Shown in pieces: positions 7,343 through 14,677 of a stretch of 32,379 bases of DNA (positions are counted from its first letter, which is position 1; each line of letters begins with the position of its first letter). Made by a program: the position numbers and the translations under genes. The stretch is taken from assembly GCA_964422465.1 (NCBI GenBank), contig CAYRBD010000032.1, positions 1 to 32,379 of the forward strand, in the 5' to 3' direction. Below the pieces are notes generated by a model. It did no database searches. It was given only the letters and a program-made list of their open reading frames with translations, and was not told where the DNA came from. This stretch comes from FW021-bin31 sp964422465 (GTDB lineage Bacteria; Bacteroidota; Bacteroidia; Chitinophagales; Chitinophagaceae).

Positions 7343-8188
7343 ATGTTTAGAAACCTATTTAGGAACAACCCCCAGATGGCAGAAATGTCATTTTTTGATC
7401 ATATTGAAGAACTCAGATGGCATGTCCTCCGCTCCCTGGTAGCCGTACTGATAGGCGCTGTTGTCGTTTTTATAAAGATTACTTTTATTTACGATAACGT
7501 CATCATGGCGCCCACCCGGCATACGTTCATCACCTATAGGGTATTTTGCAAGTTCGGTCACCTGATCGGCATGGGAGACAAACTCTGCCTGAAAGACGTA
7601 GCGCTCACTTTCCAAAATATGCAGCTCTCCGGGCAATTTTTACAGGCCATGTCCTCCTCTTTTATTTTTGGTCTGGTAATAGCAGCGCCTTATGTCCTTT
7701 GGGAGTTTTGGCGCTTTGTAAAACCGGCTTTGAAAGAAAATGAATTGCAATACACACGCGGGGTGGTCTTCTGGACTTCTCTTCTGTTTTTCATGGGCGT
7801 TGCCTTCGGCTACTTTGTGATTACACCCTATACCGTTAATTTCTTTGCGGCCTATTCGATTTCGGAATCCATTCATAACATCATTACTATAAAAAGCTAT
7901 TTGAGCACCATGCGTCAGGTTATATTGGGCACAGGTGCTCTTTTCGAACTTCCTATCCTGACCTTTTTCCTGGCTAAAACAGGTGTCATCACCGCCAGTT
8001 TTTTGAGAACCTACCGCCGGCATGCCCTCCTGGCAATCATTATCCTTGCCGCTATTATTACCCCTCCGGATGTAGCCAGTCAGATAATCGTCAGCATCCC
8101 CCTGTATGGGTTGTATGAGCTCAGTATCTGGATTGCCAAACGGGTAGAACGCCGGCAAAAAGAGGCAGAAGAAAAAGAATGGTCTTAA
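7343..8188 (+). CDS. tatC: Sec-independent protein translocase subunit TatC
   Basis: TatC is the multi-spanning receptor that recognises twin-arginine signal peptides and exports folded proteins. The 281-residue product has the N-terminal MSFFDHIEELRWHVLRSL signature, several membrane spans, the PYVLWEFWRFVKPAL block, and FELPILTFFLAKTGV with ITPPDVASQ near the C-terminus. The first periplasmic loop reads MQLSGQFLQAMSSSF where E. coli TatC has a conserved Glu (E103); that loop acid seems replaced, as I believe is usual in Bacteroidota. An in-frame ATG 11 codons in is an alternative start. No tatA or tatB is in view. murI begins three bases after the stop, so the two are probably co-transcribed. 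Confidence 0.95.
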   Translation: MFRNLFRNNPQMAEMSFFDHIEELRWHVLRSLVAVLIGAVVVFIKITFIYDNVIMAPTRHTFITYRVFCKFGHLIGMGDKLCLKDVALTFQNMQLSGQFLQAMSSSFIFGLVIAAPYVLWEFWRFVKPALKENELQYTRGVVFWTSLLFFMGVAFGYFVITPYTVNFFAAYSISESIHNIITIKSYLSTMRQVILGTGALFELPILTFFLAKTGVITASFLRTYRRHALLAIIILAAIITPPDVASQIIVSIPLYGLYELSIWIAKRVERRQKEAEEKEWS

Positions 8189-8191
8189 CCG

Positions 8192-9016
8192 ATGAGTAAG
8201 ATGCGGCCCATAGGTATTTTTGATTCCGGCTATGGTGGATTAACCGTTTTTCGCTCTATAATAGCCGCTTTACCGGATTATGATTATCTTTATTTGGGCG
8301 ATAATGCACGGGTTCCCTATGGAACACGTTCGTTTGAAACCGTTTATCAATACACCCTTCAGGGGATTAAATATCTTTTTTCAAAAGGCTGTCCACTCAT
8401 CATTATAGCCTGCAACACCGCTTCTGCAAAGGCGCTGCGCATGATCCAGCAGCATGACCTACAACAGATAACCCCTTCCGGCAGAGTTTTAGGGGTTATC
8501 CGGCCCACAACGGAAATAATAGGCAATTACAGCAAAAACAGGGCTGTGGGAATCATGGCTACAACCGGCACTGTACAATCGGAATCTTATCTCATAGAGA
8601 TCAATCGTTTTTTTCCCGATATAAAACTATATCAGCAGGCTTGCCCGATATGGGTTCCCCTGGTAGAGAACGAAGAATGGGATACAGCGGGAGGGGTCTT
8701 TTTTATTAAAAAATATGTAAATGCACTCTTTGCCCAGTCCCAGGAGATAGACACCGTTTTGCTTGGCTGTACCCACTATCCCATCATGAAAGAAGAAATT
8801 AAAAAACATTTACCACCGGATTGCCGATTAATTTCACAGGGGCCTATCGTTTCTCAAAGTCTGGTTCATTACCTGGAACGACATCCCGAAATAGCGTCAA
8901 AAACCACCCGAGGAGGACAACGCCAGTTTCTGACAACAGATTCTTCAGAAAGATTTGACGCCCATGCCCCCCTGTTTTTAGGATATCCGATTCATTCCCG
9001 GCAAGTGGTTTTATAA
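8192..9016 (+). CDS. murI: Glutamate racemase
   Basis: MurI interconverts L- and D-glutamate, supplying D-Glu for peptidoglycan. The 274-residue cytoplasmic product has all the family landmarks: GIFDSGYGGLTV with Asp11, YLGDNARVPYG, the first catalytic cysteine in ACNTASA (Cys74), TVQSESY, and the second cysteine in LLGCTHYP (Cys193). Length is normal. It follows tatC by three bases. An in-frame ATG three codons in (8201) would give MRPIGIFDSG, the more usual N-terminus, so the start is uncertain by three residues. Confidence 0.97.
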   Translation: MSKMRPIGIFDSGYGGLTVFRSIIAALPDYDYLYLGDNARVPYGTRSFETVYQYTLQGIKYLFSKGCPLIIIACNTASAKALRMIQQHDLQQITPSGRVLGVIRPTTEIIGNYSKNRAVGIMATTGTVQSESYLIEINRFFPDIKLYQQACPIWVPLVENEEWDTAGGVFFIKKYVNALFAQSQEIDTVLLGCTHYPIMKEEIKKHLPPDCRLISQGPIVSQSLVHYLERHPEIASKTTRGGQRQFLTTDSSERFDAHAPLFLGYPIHSRQVVL

Positions 9017-9033
9017 ATTAAATTTTATTTTCC

Positions 9034-9041
9034 TACCTTTG
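9034..9041 (+). promoter_or_regulatory. -7 box of the rpmH promoter
   Basis: TACCTTTG matches the Bacteroidota -7 consensus TAnnTTTG exactly and is followed by CA. It lies 32 bases before the rpmH ATG, just after the murI stop. The usual -33 TTTG is not evident in the A/T-rich stretch upstream. Confidence 0.6.
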
Positions 9042-9073
9042 CACTCCTATTAAAAAAAGCAAACAACAGTACC

Positions 9074-9229
9074 ATGAAACGCACCTACCAACCTCATAAC
9101 CGCCGGAGAAAGTCTGTACATGGTTTTAGAAAACGGATGAGAACTGCCAATGGCCGTAAAGTTCTGGCCTCCAGGAGAGCCAAAGGCCGTACTAAACTGA
9201 CCGTTTCAGACGAAAGAAAACTGAAATAG
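9074..9229 (+). CDS. rpmH: 50S ribosomal protein L34
   Basis: This 51-codon gene encodes the small basic ribosomal protein L34 of the large subunit. It starts MKRTYQPHNRRRKSVHGFR and continues with RMRTANGRKVLASRRAKGR, a near-perfect match to the universal L34 pattern, with a short KLTVSDERKLK tail. It comes first in rpmH-rnpA-yidD, the usual bacterial order, and has its own promoter box upstream. rnpA starts 42 bases after the stop. No dnaA or DnaA-box cluster is visible nearby, so there is no sign of the replication origin here. Confidence 0.97.
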   Translation: MKRTYQPHNRRRKSVHGFRKRMRTANGRKVLASRRAKGRTKLTVSDERKLK

Positions 9230-9271
9230 CCTGAACCGGGAAGGAGGATATTGTTTTAAAACAAAGCAATC

Positions 9272-9685
9272 ATGAGTTCCCAAAATTTTTCCAGGAAAGA
9301 ACATCTGAAAGGGAGAAAACTTATTCAAACGCTTTTCCGCAAAGGGAAAGCGTTTTCCGTATTTCCCCTAAAGGTTTATTACCTGCCCCTGGCGGCTATT
9401 CCCAATCAGGCTCCGGTCAGAGCTGGTTTTTCCGCACCTGCCCGCACTTTCAGAAAAGCAGTTCAACGAAACAGGATCAAACGGCAAATGCGGGAAGCCT
9501 ATCGACTTCAGAAGCACGAGTTGCAACAAAAAACAAGCGCTACCGACCAGTCGCTGGCCTTGTTTTTTATTTATACCGGCAAAAAAATTCCTGCTTACCC
9601 CTTATTATTTGAAAAAATGCAAGTATCTTTAAACCTGCTGATGAAAGCGCTTCAAGAGAAGGTTCAAAATGAGGCAACTGAATAA
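9272..9685 (+). CDS. rnpA: Ribonuclease P protein component
   Basis: RnpA is the protein subunit of RNase P, which trims the 5' leader of tRNA precursors together with the M1 RNA. The 137-residue basic product opens with FSRKEHLKGRKLIQTLFRKG and carries the RNR signature AVQRNRIKRQMREAYR (about residues 64-79), which contacts the RNA subunit. Length is ordinary. An AAGGAGG stretch at 9241-9247 is 24 bases from the ATG, too far for a normal ribosome-binding site. The 3' end overlaps yidD by 17 bases, so the two are translationally linked. Confidence 0.96.
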   Translation: MSSQNFSRKEHLKGRKLIQTLFRKGKAFSVFPLKVYYLPLAAIPNQAPVRAGFSAPARTFRKAVQRNRIKRQMREAYRLQKHELQQKTSATDQSLALFFIYTGKKIPAYPLLFEKMQVSLNLLMKALQEKVQNEATE

Positions 9686-9899
9686 AATATTGGCATATCC
9701 TTTTATCTTTCTGATTAAGCTCTATCAATGGACGCTTTCTCCACTAATGGGTGGGCAATGCCGGTTTACCCCTACCTGTTCCCAATATGGGATTGAAGCC
9801 CTCAAAAAGTATGGAATATGGAAAGGAAGCTACCTGACAGTCCGTCGCCTTCTGGCCTGCCATCCCGGCGGAAGGCATGGCTATGATCCGGTACCCTAA
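9669..9899 (+). CDS. yidD: Membrane protein insertion efficiency factor YidD
   Basis: YidD is a small amphipathic inner-membrane-associated protein that aids YidC-dependent membrane protein insertion. The 76-residue product has the complete pattern: an N-terminal amphipathic segment (LIKLYQWTLSPLMG), QCRFTPTCSQYGIEALKKYG, and RRLLACHPGGRHGYDPVP. It overlaps the end of rnpA by 17 bases. Only five bases separate its TAA from the convergent proA stop, so there is no room for a terminator between them. yidC itself is not in the window. Confidence 0.95.
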   Translation: MRQLNKILAYPFIFLIKLYQWTLSPLMGGQCRFTPTCSQYGIEALKKYGIWKGSYLTVRRLLACHPGGRHGYDPVP

Positions 9900-9904
9900 A
9901 ACTT

Positions 9905-11104
9905 TTACTTCCTGATTTGTCCATTTCCATAGACATAATATTTATTGGTAACCAGTTGAGGCAATCCCAAAGGCCCCCGGTGATGTAATTTATCCGTACT
10001 AATAGCCAACTCGGCTCCTACCCCCATCTGTCCGCCATCTGTAAAACGGGTGGAAGCATTGTGAAAAACAGCCGCGCTGTCAATTTCTTCCATAAATTGA
10101 GTGGCTTCTCCCTTATCTTCAGTTACGATGGCAATAGAATGCCCGCCGGAGTAGTGGTTGATACGCTGGATGGCTTCTTTTAAATTATCGGCTTTGGCCA
10201 ACAAAATCTTCATAGCCAAAAACTCCTCATACCAGGTATCCTCTCCGGGGATAAGATTTTCCTCCGAAAGTGTTTTTTTTATCTCTTCATCCACAATAAT
10301 ATTCAATCCGGCTTCTTTTAAGGTCTTTTGCAAATCTTTCAGTCTATTTTCAAAATCCGGGAGTTCCCTGTCAATTAAAACATTGTCCAACGCATTGCAG
10401 GCAGATATCTTATCCGTTTTAGCATTCACAATAATGGCTTTTGCTTTTTCCCAATCTGCATTTTTGGAAACATATAGAAAATTATTTCCTCTTCCGCTAA
10501 CTAAAACAGCACAGGAGGCATTGTCTTTTACGAACTTGATCAAGCGCTCTCCCCCACGTGGGACAACCAGATCAATCTTCTCCGGCGGGTTCTTTAGAAA
10601 ATTTTGCGTTTCCTCCCGTTTTAAATGAAGCAGGGTGATCCAATTCTGTTCCAATTCATTTTCTGCTAAGGCTTCATGCCAGAATTTTTCAAGAATGACA
10701 TTGCTGTGATAAGCTTCCTTTCCTCCTTTTAATAAAATCTTGTTGTTGGCTTTAAAGGCTAAAACCGCCGCTTCAATGGTAACATCCGGACGGGATTCAT
10801 AAATAATAAGAATGGTTCCGAAAGGAGCTGTTTTATTTACAATTTTCAAACCGTTCTCCAGCGTATCTTCAAATAAAGTACGCCCTACGGGGTCTTCCTG
10901 GCTTTTCACTTCTTCTATGGCTTTGATCATGGAATCCACTTTGGCCTCATCAACAATCAACCGGTCGTAAAGCGCCCGATCCTCTTTTTGAAAAGCATCC
11001 AGGTCTTTTTGATTTTCTGTTATCAGCGCCTTGCGTTCCCGGTCCAGAATTTTGATCATGGAACTTAAGACGTTATTCTTCTTTTCCGTACTAATTAACT
11101 TCAT
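9905..11104 (-). CDS. proA: Gamma-glutamyl phosphate reductase
   Basis: ProA reduces gamma-glutamyl phosphate to glutamate-5-semialdehyde with NADPH, the second step of proline synthesis. The 399-residue product is an aldehyde-dehydrogenase-superfamily enzyme with the family markers ILIIYESRPDVTIEAA (98-113), LKGGKEAYHSN, DLVVPRGG (178-185), and the catalytic cysteine in DKISACNALDNVLID (Cys236). It ends with a FTDGGQMGVGAELAISTDKLHHRGP type block. It is last in the proC-proB-proA operon, 29 bases after proB. It is a little shorter than the E. coli enzyme (417), with no motif missing. Confidence 0.96.
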   Translation of the reverse strand: MKLISTEKKNNVLSSMIKILDRERKALITENQKDLDAFQKEDRALYDRLIVDEAKVDSMIKAIEEVKSQEDPVGRTLFEDTLENGLKIVNKTAPFGTILIIYESRPDVTIEAAVLAFKANNKILLKGGKEAYHSNVILEKFWHEALAENELEQNWITLLHLKREETQNFLKNPPEKIDLVVPRGGERLIKFVKDNASCAVLVSGRGNNFLYVSKNADWEKAKAIIVNAKTDKISACNALDNVLIDRELPDFENRLKDLQKTLKEAGLNIIVDEEIKKTLSEENLIPGEDTWYEEFLAMKILLAKADNLKEAIQRINHYSGGHSIAIVTEDKGEATQFMEEIDSAAVFHNASTRFTDGGQMGVGAELAISTDKLHHRGPLGLPQLVTNKYYVYGNGQIRK

Positions 11105-11133
11105 TACTTATATTTTAAATTTTAAACCGGTAT

Positions 11134-11904
11134 TTAAGCGATAAACCTTGTTCCTATTTCCTTTCCTTCTACAATATCTACAATAACATTATCTCTTTTC
11201 CCTTTTGCTATCACGGTAGGAATACCTTTGGCTGCCGTATTTTTAGCTATCTTTAATTTAGATTTCATTCCACCGCGTCCCTCTGTTTCTTTTTTACTAA
11301 AGGCCTGCACATATTTTTCCACCTGCTGATCTACCTTTACACTGTTAAACTTTTTTGTATGGCTGTCATTCGGATTTCCATTGTATAAACCATCAATATC
11401 TGTCAAAAGAATCATCTGATCAGCCTGCAGTAATTCGGCTACTAAACTGGCCAGTTCATCATTGTCACTAAACATAGACATTTGTAAGGAGGTAGCATCA
11501 TCTTCATTTGAAATAGGGATAATACCTTCCGATAATAAGCCTTGGTAACAACGAGCCAGGTTCTCCCGATGCTTACCGGGACTAAAATCCTGCTTGGTAG
11601 CCAAAACCTGCCCACAACGCATTCCAAAATGATGAAAAACATTATAGTATAGCCGCATCAATCGGGGTTGCCCCACGGCGGAAAAAACTTGTTGGCGTAC
11701 ATTTTTTTCTTTTAAACTAATTTCAGATAACACTTCTTTTCCTGCTATTCCGGCACCAGAAGAAACCAATACCGTCATAATGTCACGTTCATAAAGCTCA
11801 GCAATTTGTCTCACCAGTTCTCTTAAAACCGGTCCTGATATCCGGTTATCTTTATTGGTTAATACATTGGTACCTACTTTAACAACGATAAGTCCTTTTT
11901 GCAT
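11134..11904 (-). CDS. proB: Glutamate 5-kinase, short form without PUA domain
   Basis: ProB phosphorylates glutamate to gamma-glutamyl phosphate, the first committed step of proline synthesis. The 256-residue product is an amino-acid-kinase-fold domain: VVKVGTNVLT at the N-terminus, LVSSGAGIAGKEVL, FSAVGQPRLM, FSDNDELASLVAELLQAD, LLTDIDGLYNGNP, and GRGGMKSKLKIAKNTAAKG. It stops at about the kinase domain boundary and lacks the C-terminal PUA domain of the 367-residue E. coli enzyme. The substrate loop reads PISNEDDATS rather than the usual INENDTV. It lies between proC (36-base gap) and proA (29-base gap), which makes the assignment firm. Confidence 0.93.
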   Translation of the reverse strand: MQKGLIVVKVGTNVLTNKDNRISGPVLRELVRQIAELYERDIMTVLVSSGAGIAGKEVLSEISLKEKNVRQQVFSAVGQPRLMRLYYNVFHHFGMRCGQVLATKQDFSPGKHRENLARCYQGLLSEGIIPISNEDDATSLQMSMFSDNDELASLVAELLQADQMILLTDIDGLYNGNPNDSHTKKFNSVKVDQQVEKYVQAFSKKETEGRGGMKSKLKIAKNTAAKGIPTVIAKGKRDNVIVDIVEGKEIGTRFIA

Positions 11905-11940
11905 CCTTATAATACTAATTTTATATTTATATCAAAGAGA

Positions 11941-12747
11941 TTAATTACTTTTTCCTAATTCTACCGCCCGATCAAAAGCAGCATAAGCAGCTTCTTTTAT
12001 TAATTCTTTAACATTATTTTCTTCCATAGAATCCAGCGCTGCCTGTGTGGTACCTCCTTTTGAAGCTACCCTGTTGATCCATTCATTGGGAGATATGTCA
12101 GAATCATTAAAGATTTTTACCGCTCCTTCAAAAGTGCTGCTTACCAAGACGTGCGCATCGTAATCCGAAAATTTCATCTTCTGGGCTGCCTCCAACATGG
12201 ATTGCATAAAGTAAAATACATAAGCCGGACCACTTCCTGAAATACCGGTGGAAGCATCAATGAAATTTTCATTCTTTACATGAATAGATTTACCTGTCCT
12301 ATCCAGAAAATTGCGTACCACCAACAACTCCAATTTAGATACGGCTTCAGATTCAGTAAATGAAGTTACCCCCATGCCTATCATAGCAGGCAGGTTGGGC
12401 ATAGTCCGGATTACTTTCTTTACCTTTAATCCATCAATAATAGTTTCTAATTTAACACCGGCCATCAGGGAAACAAACATTTGCTCTTCATTGATGAAAG
12501 GTTTCATTTCTTCAAATAAATCCCGGGCATGGTAGGGTTTTACAGCAATGAAAACGATATCTGCCTGAGGCAGACAATCTTCCAGGTGTTCAAATACCTG
12601 GAAAACCCCTTTTTCTTTAAGCGCTTGCAACTTTTCATGGTCTTTATCAAAAATTTGCAATTTACGCCCGTTCAGTAATGTAGATTTTGACATACCTTCT
12701 GCATAAGTAGCCCCCATGTTTCCGGCGCCAATCATTAAAACCCTCAT
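11941..12747 (-). CDS. proC: Pyrroline-5-carboxylate reductase
   Basis: ProC reduces pyrroline-5-carboxylate to proline, the last step of the pathway. The 268-residue cytoplasmic enzyme starts with a Rossmann NAD(P)-binding motif (MIGAGNMGATYAEG) and continues with VFIAVKPYH, VIRTMPNLPAMIGMGVTSF, the conserved GISGSGPAYVFYFM, and VASKGGTTQAALDSM. Length matches the family. It leads the proC-proB-proA operon, so all three dedicated enzymes from glutamate to proline are transcribed together. I see no clear promoter box or leader peptide in the 81-base gap upstream. Confidence 0.96.
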   Translation of the reverse strand: MRVLMIGAGNMGATYAEGMSKSTLLNGRKLQIFDKDHEKLQALKEKGVFQVFEHLEDCLPQADIVFIAVKPYHARDLFEEMKPFINEEQMFVSLMAGVKLETIIDGLKVKKVIRTMPNLPAMIGMGVTSFTESEAVSKLELLVVRNFLDRTGKSIHVKNENFIDASTGISGSGPAYVFYFMQSMLEAAQKMKFSDYDAHVLVSSTFEGAVKIFNDSDISPNEWINRVASKGGTTQAALDSMEENNVKELIKEAAYAAFDRAVELGKSN

Positions 12748-12828
12748 TGATTATAATTTTGATTAAAAATTGTTTCACGAGGTTGCACAAGGATCATGCC
12801 TTTATCTCTGAAATGAAAAGTTACTCCA

Positions 12829-13380
12829 TCATGAAAATTCTATCTTCAAATCTTTAAACAGGGGTTGCTTCATATCTTTTTCGGATAGAATAGCTTTCTC
12901 TTCCGGTATTTTCCAGTCTATTTTTAATGTGGCATCATTAAAGCGCAGTCCTCTTTCAGATGGCTGATGATAAAAACCATCACATTTATAGAATACCTCT
13001 GCCCGATCTGATAATACAGAGTAGCCGTGGGCGAAACCTTTTGGTACCAGGAGTTGTCTTTTATTTTCAAATGATAGTTCTATGGAAAACGATTGACCAA
13101 AAGTAGGCGAGTTCTTGCGAATATCCACTACCACATCCAGTATGGTTCCCGCCAATGCCCTGATTAACTTGGTTTGCGCATGAGGGGGGATCTGATAATG
13201 CAGCCCACGGATCACGCCATAAGAAGATTGCACCTGATTATCCTGGACAAAATCATAAGTAATTCCGGCTTCTTCAAAAGTGTTTTTATTGTAACTCTCG
13301 TAAAAATATCCACGGTGATCTGTTAATACCCGGGGTTCATAGATGACCAATCCGGGAAATTTCGTTTTAATAAAAGGCAT
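12829..13380 (-). CDS. rfbC: dTDP-4-dehydrorhamnose 3,5-epimerase
   Basis: This cupin-fold enzyme epimerises dTDP-4-keto-6-deoxyglucose at C3 and C5 on the way to dTDP-L-rhamnose. The 183-residue product shows DHRGYFYESYN, FVQDNQVQSSYGVIRGLHYQ with the catalytic base His61, TKLIRALAG with Lys71, VVVDIRKNSPTFG, LLVPKGFAHGYSVLSD, and VFYKCDGFYHQ with Tyr131. Length is typical. rfbA, rfbB and rfbD are not adjacent, so this is a stand-alone copy. It is downstream of the PUL but has a possible promoter box and a hairpin separating it from the GH27 gene. Confidence 0.95.
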   Translation of the reverse strand: MPFIKTKFPGLVIYEPRVLTDHRGYFYESYNKNTFEEAGITYDFVQDNQVQSSYGVIRGLHYQIPPHAQTKLIRALAGTILDVVVDIRKNSPTFGQSFSIELSFENKRQLLVPKGFAHGYSVLSDRAEVFYKCDGFYHQPSERGLRFNDATLKIDWKIPEEKAILSEKDMKQPLFKDLKIEFS

Positions 13381-13394
13381 AAAGCAATTAGAAT

Positions 13395-13412
13395 TTGGCT
13401 ATTGGGAGCCAA
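13395..13412 (-). terminator. Short hairpin between the GH27 gene and rfbC
   Basis: TTGGCT (13395-13400) and AGCCAA (13407-13412) form a perfect stem around a six-base loop, extendable by one A-T pair. On the minus strand it follows the GH27 stop by about 16 bases and is followed by TTCTAATT. The short stem and weak T-run make it a tentative terminator for the PUL; it overlaps the possible rfbC -7 box. Confidence 0.3.
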
Positions 13413-13417
13413 AAGTA
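13410..13417 (-). promoter_or_regulatory. Possible -7 box for rfbC
   Basis: The minus strand reads TACTTTTG, an exact TAnnTTTG match, 29 bases before the rfbC ATG at 13380. No -33 TTTG is seen at the normal spacing. Confidence 0.4.
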
Positions 13418-13428
13418 AGGAGAATTTT

Positions 13429-14631
13429 CTATTGTAACGGATGCAGCCTCAGTACAACCGTCTGATGAGAAGCTATCTCAGATTTTATCCTCTTCATACG
13501 GGATTCCCTTTCTCCGGTCCAGACATTCAGGGTACTGTATCTGCCATCCAATCCCAAATCACTCAATGGCTTATTAAATTTCTGACTTTCTCCGGATTTA
13601 TTCAAAATACCAATAGCATACTCTCCTCCTGAAAGCGGCTTGATAAATATCGACCAGGTATCGTTACCTACTTTTCTTTCGGCCTGTTTGCCCAGCGGAT
13701 CCTGATCAATAGCCAGGATTTCCTTATTTAAAAGAATCTTTTTTGTAGCCTCATTCATGTTCCTGACATCGCAGGTAACCATCAGGGGAGCAGCCATCAG
13801 ACACCAAAGACTCATCTGCGATTGATATTCCGTATCGGTACAACCCACACCGCCCAGGTCGCCTGAGGGACCTTTTTTCCCATACAATCCCACTACGAGC
13901 ATATCCGGGTCATTCCAATGACCAGGGCCCGCATATTCCCACAACCCGCCATTGATCTTCAAGATGCTCATGATTCCTTCTCCTCTTTCATCAGGCGTGG
14001 CTTTCGCCCATTTATCTCTCACATCCCCCGTCGTCCTCCAAAGTTGTGCTCCTGCTTTTGCTGCCCACAGCCAGGGTTTTCTGCCTCCCCATTCGCAAGC
14101 GGCAAATACAATATCCCGACCACTGTTGCGCAGGGCATCGGCCATTTTGGCATAACGTTTTTTTGCCGTTTCTACATCCGAAGGGGCATGGCAATAATCA
14201 TATTTCAGGTAATCAATACCCCATTTGGCAAATGTTTTAGCATCCTGATCTTCAAAATTCAGGCTTGCTGTATATCCTGCGCAGGTAAGCTGAGCAGCAT
14301 CCGAATAAATTCCCACTTTCATCCCGAGGCTATGAATATAATCCACAAAGGCCTTCATTCCTTTTGGAAATTTCTCCGGGTCTGCAATAATGTTATTTCG
14401 GTTATCCCGACCTCCCTGCCAGCCATCGTCAATAAAAATGTAGTTGTAACCGGCCGCAGTCATCCCCGTAGCTACCATTGAATCTGCAACTTCTTTTAGA
14501 GCCTTAGCGCTAATATGCGTGCTGAAAAAATTCCACGACATGAAACCCATAGGAGGAGTGGGAGCCAGATCCTGAGCTTTTAAAGATATAAAAGTCAAAC
14601 AAAGAACGAAAAATAGAAAAGTGCGTTTCAT
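13429..14631 (-). CDS. Secreted GH27 alpha-galactosidase (or alpha-N-acetylgalactosaminidase)
   Basis: I start this at the ATG at 14631, which gives a signal peptide (MKRTFLFFVLCLTFISLKAQ) and 400 residues; a longer frame opens with a GTG at 14712 and would overlap the upstream gene. The GH27 TIM barrel shows PPMGFMSWNFF, YNYIFIDDGWQGGRD, GIDYLKYDYC with the nucleophile Asp145, CEWGGRKPWLWA, WRTTGDV with the likely acid/base Asp203, and GHWNDPDMLVVG. The usual KYDNC is KYDYC here. A C-terminal beta-sandwich follows. The enzyme removes terminal alpha-Gal (possibly alpha-GalNAc). It is the last PUL gene, 46 bases after the GH29 gene. Confidence 0.92.
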   Translation of the reverse strand: MKRTFLFFVLCLTFISLKAQDLAPTPPMGFMSWNFFSTHISAKALKEVADSMVATGMTAAGYNYIFIDDGWQGGRDNRNNIIADPEKFPKGMKAFVDYIHSLGMKVGIYSDAAQLTCAGYTASLNFEDQDAKTFAKWGIDYLKYDYCHAPSDVETAKKRYAKMADALRNSGRDIVFAACEWGGRKPWLWAAKAGAQLWRTTGDVRDKWAKATPDERGEGIMSILKINGGLWEYAGPGHWNDPDMLVVGLYGKKGPSGDLGGVGCTDTEYQSQMSLWCLMAAPLMVTCDVRNMNEATKKILLNKEILAIDQDPLGKQAERKVGNDTWSIFIKPLSGGEYAIGILNKSGESQKFNKPLSDLGLDGRYSTLNVWTGERESRMKRIKSEIASHQTVVLRLHPLQ

Positions 14632-14677
14632 GGTCTTTATTTCGAATAAGTTTATAAAGATATTTATCCCTGTTTTT

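Noticed and set aside
7254..7442. 62-codon plus-strand ORF overlapping the start of tatC
   Set aside because: It overlaps tatC in another frame, has no recognisable protein features and begins just after a terminator; treated as chance.
9030..9900. rpmH-rnpA-yidD as a sign of the replication origin
   Set aside because: No dnaA, gidA/gidB, parAB or DnaA-box cluster is nearby, and in Bacteroidota this gene group is not a reliable origin marker.
13918..14481. 187-codon plus-strand ORF opposite the GH27 gene
   Set aside because: Antisense shadow of the conserved GH27 catalytic domain, with no independent features.
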